Source: JAAEQG01 sp043803085 (lineage in GTDB: Bacteria > Planctomycetota > Phycisphaerae > UBA1845). From it: a stretch of DNA of 23,917 bases. Both the position numbers and the translations under genes were made by a program. Shown piece after piece: positions 1 to 6,689 of this stretch. The stretch lies in NCBI GenBank assembly GCA_043803085.1, contig JAZDKM010000477.1, positions 1 to 23,917 on the forward strand. The letters run 5' to 3'. The first letter of the stretch is position 1. Each line of letters starts with the position of its first letter. The notes beneath the pieces are model-generated. The model was not told the DNA's origin. It saw only the letters and a program-made list of their open reading frames with translations, and ran no database searches.

Positions 1-2
1 AG

Positions 3-98
3 CCTCGCCTCCGGAAGGTCTGTGGGCACCGGCAGCTTCTGCGACTGCGTGCGGCGCTGCAGGCGTACCTGAAGGCGGGATTGGAGCGCGTTGCCTAA
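3..98 (+). CDS. C-terminal end of an unidentified protein (cut by window edge)
   Basis: From base 3 one plus-strand frame reads through about 31 codons to a TAA at 96-98. The end of the peptide, around LRAALQAYLKAGLERVA, looks like a normal amphipathic helical protein terminus. The other two plus frames there look less protein-like. The gene begins outside the window and I cannot recognise the family. It is the only sign of a gene before the decayed region that follows, and bases 99-169 show nothing further. Confidence 0.4.
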   Translation, partial: PRLRKVCGHRQLLRLRAALQAYLKAGLERVA

Positions 99-169
99 CC
101 GATGGAGCCGCTCGCGAATTCAACAAGAATGGGATTGACCCTACGTTGCCCCCCTTACGAGCTACTACA

Positions 170-262
170 TTAGGTAACAATGTAATCGTGGTCCAACCGC
201 CGGGCCTCCTGATTGGCTAGCGCCATCACCTTGGGTGCCCAATCTGCGAATCGCTCAAACAT
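170..262 (-). pseudogene. clpC (remnant): Decayed ClpC N-terminal fragment
   Basis: The 30 codons starting with MFERFADWAPKVMALANQEA and ending HDYIVT closely follow the conserved start of ClpC/ClpA-type AAA+ chaperones (typically MFERFTDRARKVMALANQEA...H.YIGTEH). The reading then hits a stop exactly where the family continues with EHILLGL. The next 100 bases downstream on this strand show only vague traces of the expected sequence. A full ClpC is over 800 residues, so this is a dead fragment. It starts with ATG, as intact clpC genes do. Decay after a duplication or rearrangement that moved the 5' end of clpC here is the likeliest reading. Confidence 0.65.
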
Positions 263-295
263 ACCGGGTTCCGGAAGCTGAGGCTTGCAACGCCC

Positions 296-403
296 CATCC
301 CCTTGATGCCGTCCTTCACGACCGCCATGTTGAAATTCAGCCCGAATTTTACATTTAGACCGCTCAACTTCAAGTATGTCAACAATGTCGTTTCCTGAAG
401 CTG
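296..403 (-). pseudogene. C-terminal fragment of a GxxExxR-type protein
   Basis: Just upstream of the ClpC remnant and in the same frame, about 36 codons encode a segment with LLTYLKLSGLNVKFGLNFN followed by VVKDGIKGM. This matches the C-terminal strand-helix pattern of GxxExxR proteins (PD-(D/E)XK-like family), which usually end with LLtYLkltglkvGlLlNFn...kdGikR. The N-terminal part with the catalytic GxxExxR signature is missing. The fragment stops abruptly where the inverted-repeat element begins near base 397, which suggests the repeat marks the breakpoint. Confidence 0.55.
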
Positions 404-676
404 TAGCCCCGGCGGGGGCGCAAGAGGGTAGCCCACGGCGCAAGCCGTGGGAAAGCGGGCTCCCTGACCGACCAGCCCCGGAGGGGCGTAAGAAGCAAAC
501 CGAATGCTCCGTCGTCGACGATCCTGCATCAAGACCTTTGCGACGCCCCTGCGGCTGAGGTTCACGCCAGCGCGCGCGGTTCTTTCGCCCCTCCGGGGCT
601 CGTGTGGTGTGCGGTCCGGCAACCCACGGCTTACGCCGTGGGCTATCCTCTACCGCCCCTACCGGGGCTGCGGCTT
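397..676. repeat. Nested inverted repeat (REP-like palindromic element pair)
   Basis: The outer arms at 397-452 and 620-676 are imperfect inverted copies of about 56 bases. Each contains a perfect 8-bp hairpin (CCCACGGC with GCCGTGGG at 432-451 and 623-642) and a GGGGC-rich palindrome (AGCCCCGG...GGGGCG). A second inverted pair lies inside, at about 473-496 and 578-602, around CAGCCCCGGAGGGGCG. The enclosed DNA encodes nothing convincing. Such palindromes are widespread intergenic repeats in planctomycete-like genomes and may be moved by REP-associated tyrosine transposases. None is visible in the window. Confidence 0.8.
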
Positions 677-705
677 CTGCTTGCCGGCTCGCTGAATGAC
701 CGTGG

Positions 706-2229
706 TTATTCATATAGCCCCGCGATGGGCAAATGCATGTAAACGGCGTCTTTCGCCCGGCCGCGGCATTCGACTTCGCAGGCGATGAGTTCGGAATCCT
801 TGCCGGCCACTTCTTCTTGGCTCATGGCCAGCACGGGCTTGCCGTTCTCGATCTTGAAGATACCTCTACCGTACTCCATCAGCAGGGCGTTGGTTGCGCC
901 GTCGCACTTGTCGTAATCCACATACACCGTCCCGCCATTGATCGGGAACGAAAACCTGTTCTTCGGCGGCGTGAACGCTCGCTTCTTTATGGGCAGGCGC
1001 GGCCTGCCGCGATCTCCGGCCACCAGCGCCTTGATCCGCTCCGCGCAAAAGGCCGGCGTGTCGTCCTTCTTATAGCCTTCCACTTTCGCGGGCAGGTGCT
1101 TGCAGTAGTCGGCCAGGATCTGCACGGCCCGGTCCTCACTGTTCCCGCCCAAGCGGATCACCGCCGGGATGGACAGGTTCATCTCATAGAACGCCTTGGC
1201 CAGCCCGTAGGCCGAGTGATATTGCTCCTGGCTGGCCACGCCGGAGCCGCTGCCGAAGTAGCCGTCCAGGTTCGGTTGGGACAGGATAATCATCGCCGCC
1301 CGGTACACTTTGGCCGCCGACGGATTGCCCGAGGTGTCGGTGAAGTTGGCGATCTTGAAGCCCGCCTTGGCAATCGCGTCCATGCTTATCATCGACCCCC
1401 CGCCGCCGGCGCCGTGGAAGCCGAGATACCCCTCCCCCGGCCCGAACCCTTGGGCAAGCTGGGCGAAGTAGAACGTCCCGCGATGGTCGTTCTCCTCCAC
1501 CGCGTAGGCGATCCGCTCCAGCGGCGTCGGTGGGTGATCGAGTTCGCGGGCGATTTCGATCCCCAGCTCTTTGTGCCGGAACACCGCATAGTCGTCGATG
1601 GTGAAGCGGCAGTCCGCCGCCACCACCCGCCCTTCAGCCGTGACCACCAGCGGATTGATCTCGGCCGAGCGGGCTTCCTTCTTGATGGCCAGTTGCGCAA
1701 GCTTGACCAGCGCGTCGGCCAACTGAAGCTGCGTCTTGCCGGTGATGCCCATGCGTCGGACCAGGTTGCGGGCCTCGTAATCCGGCAGGCCAGCCGCGAC
1801 GTCCAGGTGGGTCTGGGCCACGCGCACGTGGCCCGCCGCCGCTCGCTGCTCAATGCCGCTCCCGCCCGCTAAGCTAAATAGCAACAAAGGCTTGCGCGCG
1901 GCGTCGTCGATGATGATCGAGGCGAAGCATTCGGTTTTGATCGCCAGCTTCTCCTCTACGAGTACGTGATCCACGGTGAACGAACCGACTTTCATACCCA
2001 GGAGCCGGCCTGCGACTTCGGCCGCTTGATCGGGCGTGTCGGCGAACTGGATGCCGCCCAGCTTCGCCCGCGAGGTGGTCCAGGCCTGAATCTTCAAGAC
2101 CACCGGACCTTTGACAGCCGCCGCGATTCGCCGGGCCTCTTCCGGTGTGGTCGCCGGTCCACCCACCGGGACGCTGATGCCAGCCTTTTGGAGCAGTTGT
2201 TTACCCTGGTATTCATGGAGCCGAGCCAC
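706..2229 (-). CDS. ATP-grasp acyl-CoA synthetase beta subunit (SucC / ATP-citrate lyase type) with ferredoxin-like tail
   Basis: The start MARLHEYQGKQLL is the classic SucC opening. A GTG codon at 2227-2229 is preceded by GGAGG with about 9 bases spacing. Residues 1-215 form the ATP-grasp domain. Residues 225-405 form the CoA-ligase-like domain with GFHGAGGGGS and NFTDTSGNPS, the latter closer to ATP-citrate lyase than to standard SucC. At 507 residues it exceeds SucC by over 100. The extra C-terminal part (about 430-507) resembles a ferredoxin-like segment: YVDYDKC near 435-442 and CEVEC near 484-488. Most expected cluster cysteines are missing. Such subunits form an acid-CoA ligase with an alpha subunit carrying the phosphohistidine, but no alpha gene is adjacent. 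The substrate (succinate, citrate, malate or other) cannot be told from sequence alone. Confidence 0.8.
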   Translation of the reverse strand: MARLHEYQGKQLLQKAGISVPVGGPATTPEEARRIAAAVKGPVVLKIQAWTTSRAKLGGIQFADTPDQAAEVAGRLLGMKVGSFTVDHVLVEEKLAIKTECFASIIIDDAARKPLLLFSLAGGSGIEQRAAAGHVRVAQTHLDVAAGLPDYEARNLVRRMGITGKTQLQLADALVKLAQLAIKKEARSAEINPLVVTAEGRVVAADCRFTIDDYAVFRHKELGIEIARELDHPPTPLERIAYAVEENDHRGTFYFAQLAQGFGPGEGYLGFHGAGGGGSMISMDAIAKAGFKIANFTDTSGNPSAAKVYRAAMIILSQPNLDGYFGSGSGVASQEQYHSAYGLAKAFYEMNLSIPAVIRLGGNSEDRAVQILADYCKHLPAKVEGYKKDDTPAFCAERIKALVAGDRGRPRLPIKKRAFTPPKNRFSFPINGGTVYVDYDKCDGATNALLMEYGRGIFKIENGKPVLAMSQEEVAGKDSELIACEVECRGRAKDAVYMHLPIAGLYE

Positions 2230-2505
2230 AAGAAGTATCCTCCGTCAGCGAAGTTGCGGGATAACGGGTTAGTGCGTAATTATTTGTGCACACGATAGTT
2301 ATAGTTGTTCTTGTCCACCGCGTGTGCCCGCGCGCGGACGCAGGCGCGCAATGTACAGGTTTGCAGCACCGATGTCCACGCAAACGCAATGACCCAACGA
2401 AGTCATTTCGCTGGTGTGAAGCCCGATTAGGTAAGCGGGTTTGAAACGGTTAGAATCGCGGCAGACTGCCCAAGAATCCGGATACCGTTTTCGAGGAAAT
2501 CGGGA

Positions 2506-3489
2506 TTGCCGCTTATGAAACCGCACCGACGCGAGTGGAAGCACTGCACGGCTTGCCGCGGTCCGCAGGCCTTTCTCATGCTTGTGGTCACGTTATCCGG
2601 GGTTGGTGTGGCGGGTTGTCAGGCCACGTCCAAGATGCGTCTAGGTGAGCAGGCGGAGCGTCAGGGAAAGTATCCCGTTGCTTACCAATACTACTGCGAT
2701 GAGGCGAAGGATCGGCCATCCAGTGGTGCGGTGCAAGCGGCGATTGCGCGTGTTGCTCCCCGCGCCGCCCTGCACCACGAACGCGAGGCAGCCCGTGCCG
2801 CCGACGCGGGCAACTACGCCGAGGCCTGGAAACTCTACATGCAGGCGTTGGCCATCACCCCGGATAACCCCGCGCTCGCGCGGCTCGTTCAAATGCTCGA
2901 AGAGCAGCACCCCGCTGAGATCGCGCCGGCCAACGCCGCCTGGATGGACGTCGGGGATCGGGCCTTGGCGACCGCGTCCACCCGTTCAGAGCGGCCGGAG
3001 CCGCGTGTCCCAGCGCGTGCGGAAGCCAAGCGGGAGCCTGCGCCCCGAGCGACTCCGCCGCCCGCAGAGCCCGCTCCGCGGACCGCCGGCCCTCTCCCAA
3101 CCGCAACTGATCCGCGGCGCGAACCCGTCGAGACGAATCGCCCCTCGAATGAACCCGACGAAGCCGCCGTGGAAGGGGAGGAGGAACCGCGGGGCTACCT
3201 GATGACCGCCGTGCTCAGCGTCAACGACCACCGCTTCCCACGAAAGACCCATACGGTCGACGACATCTACGTCACGCTCAAAGACACAGACCCCGATCCG
3301 GCGGACGCCGATCTCGATGTTTATCTTGGCACCACGCGGGTCCGGAAGGCACGCGATATCGCACCCGGCCGGGGTGTGCTCGTCCGAGGACGGTCGGGAA
3401 AGTGGTACGGGTTAGTGGTCATCACCGTTGTCGATCGGACCGAATCGGTGCGGATCGGGATTCGTCCGCACGCCGGTCCCCGCGGTTGA
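2506..3489 (+). CDS. TPR-containing lipoprotein of unknown function
   Basis: The N-terminus has basic residues, a hydrophobic stretch (about 22-35) and a lipobox ending GVAGC at residue 38, so it should be a membrane-anchored lipoprotein facing the periplasm. Residues 41-140 hold helical repeats of TPR type, including AGNYAEAWKLYMQAL. A Pro/Ala/Glu-rich linker follows at about 145-220. A compact C-terminal beta-rich domain of about 100 residues (from EPRGYLMTAVLSVNDHRF) has no family I recognise. The TTG at 2506 is chosen because GAGGAA sits 7 bases before it. An ATG at 2515 is the alternative and keeps the signal intact. It stands alone, divergent from the SucC-like gene, with about 275 bases between them. 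Confidence 0.75.
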   Translation: MPLMKPHRREWKHCTACRGPQAFLMLVVTLSGVGVAGCQATSKMRLGEQAERQGKYPVAYQYYCDEAKDRPSSGAVQAAIARVAPRAALHHEREAARAADAGNYAEAWKLYMQALAITPDNPALARLVQMLEEQHPAEIAPANAAWMDVGDRALATASTRSERPEPRVPARAEAKREPAPRATPPPAEPAPRTAGPLPTATDPRREPVETNRPSNEPDEAAVEGEEEPRGYLMTAVLSVNDHRFPRKTHTVDDIYVTLKDTDPDPADADLDVYLGTTRVRKARDIAPGRGVLVRGRSGKWYGLVVITVVDRTESVRIGIRPHAGPRG

Positions 3490-3514
3490 CCTAAAGCTTC
3501 TGACAGAATGAATC

Positions 3515-3616
3515 TGTGGGACAGGCTTTCTAGCCTGTCGTTGACCGGCTGGAAAGCCGGTCCCACATCTTCCGGTCCCACATCTTCCGGTCCCACATCT
3601 TCCGGTCCCACATCTT
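3515..3616. repeat. Clover-leaf palindrome followed by four tandem 15-mers
   Basis: An outer stem TGTGGGA/TCCCACA (3515-3521 with 3561-3567) encloses two hairpins: CAGGCT/AGCCTG with a TTCT loop, and ACCGGCT/AGCCGGT around 3544-3561. The end of this palindrome is then repeated: CCGGTCCCACATCTT occurs four times head to tail (3557-3571, 3572-3586, 3587-3601, 3602-3616) without a mismatch, then a T-run. Lying between two convergent gene ends, it could also act as a transcription terminator. A related copy occurs at 4497-4556. Confidence 0.85.
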
Positions 3617-3629
3617 TTTGTTAGACGTT

Positions 3630-4478
3630 CTAAGGGGCCTCGCCGGGCGGTTCCGCGGGCCGTTCCTGTGGGGGCCGGTCTTTCTTGGGTCCGGCGCGTG
3701 GCGGCGCCAGGGTCTCCTCCAATTCCCGGTTGATGAGCTCCTCTTTCTCCGCCGCGTGGCGATCGAGCCGTTCTCGCGCTTGGGCGAGACGATCTTCGAG
3801 GCGCCGCACTTCGATCCGGTGAATCTGCTGGCGCAGGTCGAAGCGGCGCATCAACAAGCGGCGCAGTTCGCGGACCCTGTTCTCATCGCGCTTCCCGCCG
3901 CGCTCCCGGGACACATGGCTCGCCAGGGCCCGGATTTCCATGGAGATGCGGAATTCTTCCACCACAAGGGGAAAGGTTTCGGGGCTTTCTTGTTCGAGCC
4001 GCATGAGCCGCAGCATCTGCGGCAGAAGCCGGTCCACCTGGCGAATGAACGCCTCCGGCGTCTCTTCGTCCTGGCGACCCAGCTCCTCGAAGCGCTCCGG
4101 GAAATGTCTCCGCATGAAGTCTTCCAGCCGGAGCTTCTCTTCTTCGGGCAGGCTCTCGTAAGTAGGCCGCGGTTGGTGCTGCCCGAACAGGCGACGCTCC
4201 GGTGGTCGCCGACCTTCCATCGGTCCCGCGCTTTCCGGCCCCGGTCCGGGCATGAGCGGTGCCCCGGGCGGCCCCGATGGCACGGGCGGCTCCGGCGGCG
4301 GCAGCAAGCCGGGCGCTTCCTCGGACTCGGCCAGCACCTCCTCGCCGAGGTCTAACACTGACGCCCCGCCCGGCGGAGAGTCCCTCTCCTGGGCGAAAAG
4401 CATGCCTGGTAGCCCCAACCCTGGTGCCAATAAGAACCCGACCATCAAACAAAACGTTCTTATCCTTGCCATGGTCAT
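3630..4478 (-). CDS. Exported proline-rich / coiled-coil protein, third gene of sigma-factor unit
   Basis: I place the start at ATG 4476-4478 (MTMARIRTF...), with GAGGAGA just upstream; the ATG two codons later is also possible. Longer readings would run through a repeat element. Residues 3-29 form a signal peptide with a likely cleavage after LFA. Residues 55-85 are Pro/Gly-rich. From about 105 to 255 the chain is highly charged and helical, rich in Arg/Glu/Leu, so probably coiled coil. The C-terminal tail is Pro-rich. The length is 282 residues. It lies downstream of an ECF sigma factor and a membrane anti-sigma-like protein. I infer an envelope stress sensor or effector, loosely reminiscent of CpxP/Spy-like periplasmic helical proteins, but no LTxxQ motif is present. 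The function is unknown. Confidence 0.75.
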   Translation of the reverse strand: MTMARIRTFCLMVGFLLAPGLGLPGMLFAQERDSPPGGASVLDLGEEVLAESEEAPGLLPPPEPPVPSGPPGAPLMPGPGPESAGPMEGRRPPERRLFGQHQPRPTYESLPEEEKLRLEDFMRRHFPERFEELGRQDEETPEAFIRQVDRLLPQMLRLMRLEQESPETFPLVVEEFRISMEIRALASHVSRERGGKRDENRVRELRRLLMRRFDLRQQIHRIEVRRLEDRLAQARERLDRHAAEKEELINRELEETLAPPRAGPKKDRPPQERPAEPPGEAP

Positions 4479-4496
4479 TGATCTCCTCATACCGTC

Positions 4497-4556
4497 CTGT
4501 GGGGCAGGTTTTCGAGCCTGTTCTTTGACCGGCTGGGAAGCCGGTCCCGCAGGTCT
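4497..4556. repeat. Second copy of the CAGGCT/CCGGCT palindromic repeat, inside the sigma-factor unit
   Basis: The segment has the same order and orientation as 3515-3567. A hairpin with CAGGT/GCCTG is followed by TTTGACCGGCTGGGAAGCCGGTCCC, whose stem CCGGCT/AGCCGG is perfect. It lies between the stop of the anti-sigma-like gene and the start of the exported gene. Transcribed, it would form a strong hairpin within the operon. Confidence 0.75.
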
Positions 4557-4566
4557 CCGGCGACAA

Positions 4567-5133
4567 TTATCCAATCTCGCTCAACAAAGCTTCCACTTCG
4601 TCGCCCAGATCGTCCAACTCCTCCTCGGCCCGGGCGGCTGATACGTCTTCAGTCAAGCTCCCTTCCAACGACGCCAGACTAACTTCCAACGACGCCCACT
4701 CGGCGGCTTGATCGACCGCCGTGGGCGTGCCCGAGCTGACGGCCTCGACCCAATCGTCCAGCCCAGCCGCGACGTGGCGGCCGTTCACCGCCGTCTCTCG
4801 CGGCCCAAAGAGGGCGAGCCCAACGGCCAAGAGCAGCGCCGCAGCCGCGGCCAAGCCGAGCGTCGGGCGAGACCACCCCCGACTCCGACGCATTGCTGGC
4901 GGCGTGGCGGCCGCAAGGTGCTGGGCCTCCGCCCGCAGAACCTGCTTCACGCCCGACAGGTTGCCGGCTCGCGGATCGGCCGATGAGTGACGCTCAAGCC
5001 ACGCTTGATCCACCTCGATCCGCACGCGGAGGCGGGTCCGCTCGAGGGGGAGCGGCAAGTCGGCGGGCACGGTCTTGCGCAGCCAAGCTTCGTCGCGCTC
5101 GATCTCAGTCATCATGTTTTCGTCGAGCGTCAT
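4567..5133 (-). CDS. Putative membrane-anchored anti-sigma factor
   Basis: This 188-residue protein starts at an ATG that overlaps the sigma factor stop (ATGA), the arrangement typical of translationally coupled sigma/anti-sigma pairs. Residues 1-85 are charged and probably cytoplasmic. One strong transmembrane segment (about 91-110, TLGLAAAAALLLAVGLALFG) follows. Residues 112-188 would be outside and end in a very acidic helix (ARAEEELDDLGDEVEALLSEIG). No HxxxCxxC zinc motif of the ZAS family is present, so the assignment rests on position and topology. It should bind the ECF sigma factor with its N-terminal region. Confidence 0.65.
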   Translation of the reverse strand: MTLDENMMTEIERDEAWLRKTVPADLPLPLERTRLRVRIEVDQAWLERHSSADPRAGNLSGVKQVLRAEAQHLAAATPPAMRRSRGWSRPTLGLAAAAALLLAVGLALFGPRETAVNGRHVAAGLDDWVEAVSSGTPTAVDQAAEWASLEVSLASLEGSLTEDVSAARAEEELDDLGDEVEALLSEIG

Positions 5134-5750
5134 GCGTTGCTCTCCAGGATACGGCGGAGTTTGGCCAGCCCCCGATGGGCCCTGGCCAGAGCGGTCCCCA
5201 GCGGCGTGCCCATCAACTCGGCGATCTCGGCAAAACTTAGCGCCGAGTAGTGCCGCAGCATGATCACCTCACGTTCCGCGGCCGGCAGTTGCTCCAGCGC
5301 CGCCTGCATAGAATCGATCTGTTCGCGGCGGATCAGCGGTCGGTCGGGGCTCGCCTCACCTCCGTCGGAGCGGTCCCACTCCGTCCCGACGTCGAAGTCC
5401 CCGTCTTCGCGTGCAGCGGACATCGGGAGGATCGATGGGCTGCGCCGCGCCCGCCGGATACGGTCCCGCCCGAGGTTGGCGGCGATGCGAAACAGCCAGC
5501 CCTCGAAGCGGCCCTCGTGCGTATAGTCCGGGAGCGTGCGGACCACGCGGAGGTACACCTCCTGCAACAGGTCCTCCGCGTCCTCCCGGCTCCCGGTGAG
5601 GCGGTAGAGGAACCCGAAGAGCCGCTGTCCGTAGGCGTCCACCAACTCGTCGTACGCCTCCGGCTCGAGTTCCCGTGCGCGCTCGATGACCGAGGCCAAC
5701 GCCTCCGCATCCAATCCGCCCACGACCTCACCTTTGCCAGCGCCCTGCAT
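5130..5750 (-). CDS. ECF-type RNA polymerase sigma factor
   Basis: The 206-residue protein has the two domains of group IV sigma factors. Sigma-2 spans about 33-103, with YDELVDAYGQRLFGFLYRLT, the DAEDLLQEVYLRV core-binding helix and FEGWLFRIAANLGRDRIRR for -10 recognition. Sigma-4 spans about 145-200, with LPAAEREVIMLRHYSALSFA and a helix-turn-helix EIAELMGTPLGTALARAHRG. There is no sigma-3 domain. The linker (104-140) is long and acidic. The ATG at 5748-5750 is the first plausible start, though no strong Shine-Dalgarno sequence precedes it; a GTG at codon 10 is possible. It leads a three-gene minus-strand unit with the anti-sigma-like and exported proteins, and probably drives an envelope response. 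Confidence 0.92.
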   Translation of the reverse strand: MQGAGKGEVVGGLDAEALASVIERARELEPEAYDELVDAYGQRLFGFLYRLTGSREDAEDLLQEVYLRVVRTLPDYTHEGRFEGWLFRIAANLGRDRIRRARRSPSILPMSAAREDGDFDVGTEWDRSDGGEASPDRPLIRREQIDSMQAALEQLPAAEREVIMLRHYSALSFAEIAELMGTPLGTALARAHRGLAKLRRILESNA

Positions 5751-5899
5751 GGGTTCGACCTTGATCTGCTGGGCCTTGTTCGTGCGGCGTTAAGGCCGCG
5801 GGCCGGCGTTCCCTCAGGCTAAACGTCGGTCCCAGGCCGGCATTGCCCCCATTCTACTCCCGCGCACCTTTTTTTCCCTTTTGCCGCAAATTGGCGGCA

Positions 5900-5927
5900 T
5901 TGCCGGCAGCCGCATAATTGCTATACT
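5900..5927 (+). promoter_or_regulatory. Sigma-70-like promoter for rpmB-gatC-gatA
   Basis: TTGCCG (5900-5905) and TATACT (5922-5927) are separated by 16 bases, in an AT-enriched patch of an otherwise GC-rich gap. Transcription would start near 5934 and give a leader of about 120 bases before rpmB. The remaining gap 5751-5899 holds the sigma gene's upstream region and a T7 run at about 5870 but no gene. Confidence 0.6.
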
Positions 5928-6052
5928 TACGGGACTTGGGATTTTTGGGGCCCCGGCCCTTCCAGCGGGCGTAGAAAACGGGATAGGTTCGGTTTTCTCC
6001 CCCCGGTGCACGAGCGGGCTCCTGGAATGGGAATCACAGCGAGGTAACGGTT

Positions 6053-6316
6053 ATGGCCCGCGAATGCTTTTTTTTGGGAAAGAAAACCCGCTCCGGCTTT
6101 CAGTACGCCCGGCGGGGTAAGGCCAAGTATCTCGGCGGTGTGGGGCGGAAAGTCACCGGGAGGACCAAGCGCAAGTTCAAACCCAACATCCAGCGGGTCC
6201 GGGCGCTGGTCGACGGTAAGGTCTGCCGTATCATGGTTTCCGCCAAAGCGATCCGGATGGGGCTGGTGCAGAAGCCCCTCAAGCGCGACTGGCCCCCGCC
6301 CCAGCAAGCGAACTAG
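6053..6316 (+). CDS. rpmB: 50S ribosomal protein bL28
   Basis: The 87-residue basic protein starts MARECFFLGKKTRSG and contains GKAKYLGGVGRKVTG and KRKFKPNIQRVRALVDGKV, the standard L28 layout for this lineage. L28 sits on the large subunit near the exit-tunnel side and stabilises 23S rRNA. The ATG at 6053 has GAGGT 7 bases before it. Codons 6-8 include a run of eight T residues (6068-6075). It is the first gene downstream of the 5900-5927 promoter and is followed closely by gatC, so the three genes probably share a transcript. Confidence 0.97.
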   Translation: MARECFFLGKKTRSGFQYARRGKAKYLGGVGRKVTGRTKRKFKPNIQRVRALVDGKVCRIMVSAKAIRMGLVQKPLKRDWPPPQQAN

Positions 6317-6362
6317 ACCGACGCGTGGTCCAGCGCCTCAGCGGGGAGGGAACACGCCTGTC

Positions 6363-6668
6363 ATGGCGGAGAAGATCGACGAGAACCTGGTCCGGCACGT
6401 CGCCCTGCTCTCCCGACTCAAGCTGAGCGACGAGGAAATCATCCGGTTGGCCGGCGAGCTGTCGGCCATCGTGAGTTACATGGACCAGCTCAATGAGTTG
6501 GACACGACGGAGGTGCCGCCGATGGCCCATGCGTTGCCGGTGGTCAACATCTTTCGTGACGACGTGGCCATGCCCTCGCCCGGGGTCGAGGTCATTCTGG
6601 CCAACGCGCCGCAACGCCAGGACGGGTTCTTCCGCGTGCCGAAAGTGCTGGACCAGGACAGCGCCTGA
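6363..6668 (+). CDS. gatC: Asp-tRNA(Asn)/Glu-tRNA(Gln) amidotransferase subunit C
   Basis: The 101-residue protein begins MAEKIDENLVRHVALLSRLKL and carries the family pattern FRDDVAMPSPGVEVILANAPQ. GatC wraps around the GatA/GatB interface and stabilises the transamidation complex that makes Asn-tRNA and Gln-tRNA from misacylated precursors in the cytoplasm. The ATG at 6363 has GGAGGG 12 bases upstream, a little far. gatA follows after 21 bases. gatB is not in the window, which is common in bacteria where gatB is unlinked. Confidence 0.95.
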   Translation: MAEKIDENLVRHVALLSRLKLSDEEIIRLAGELSAIVSYMDQLNELDTTEVPPMAHALPVVNIFRDDVAMPSPGVEVILANAPQRQDGFFRVPKVLDQDSA

Positions 6669-6689
6669 CCTGAATCCCTCGTACCACTG

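Noticed and set aside
733..1872. Plus-strand open frame of about 379 codons
   Set aside because: It is antisense to the ATP-grasp gene, whose domains are unmistakable, and has no recognisable motif.
2299..2544. Minus-strand open frame of 81 codons in the divergent gap
   Set aside because: It overlaps the start of the lipoprotein gene and has no motif or convincing ribosome site.
3557..3616. Possible CRISPR-like array
   Set aside because: The 15-base units are directly adjacent with no spacers, and no cas gene is present.
5250..5822. Plus-strand open frame opposite the ECF sigma factor
   Set aside because: It is a mirror of the sigma gene with no domain of its own.
5934..6052. Riboswitch or L28 autoregulatory leader before rpmB
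   Set aside because: The leader is long enough, but I could not identify any known conserved leader structure in it.
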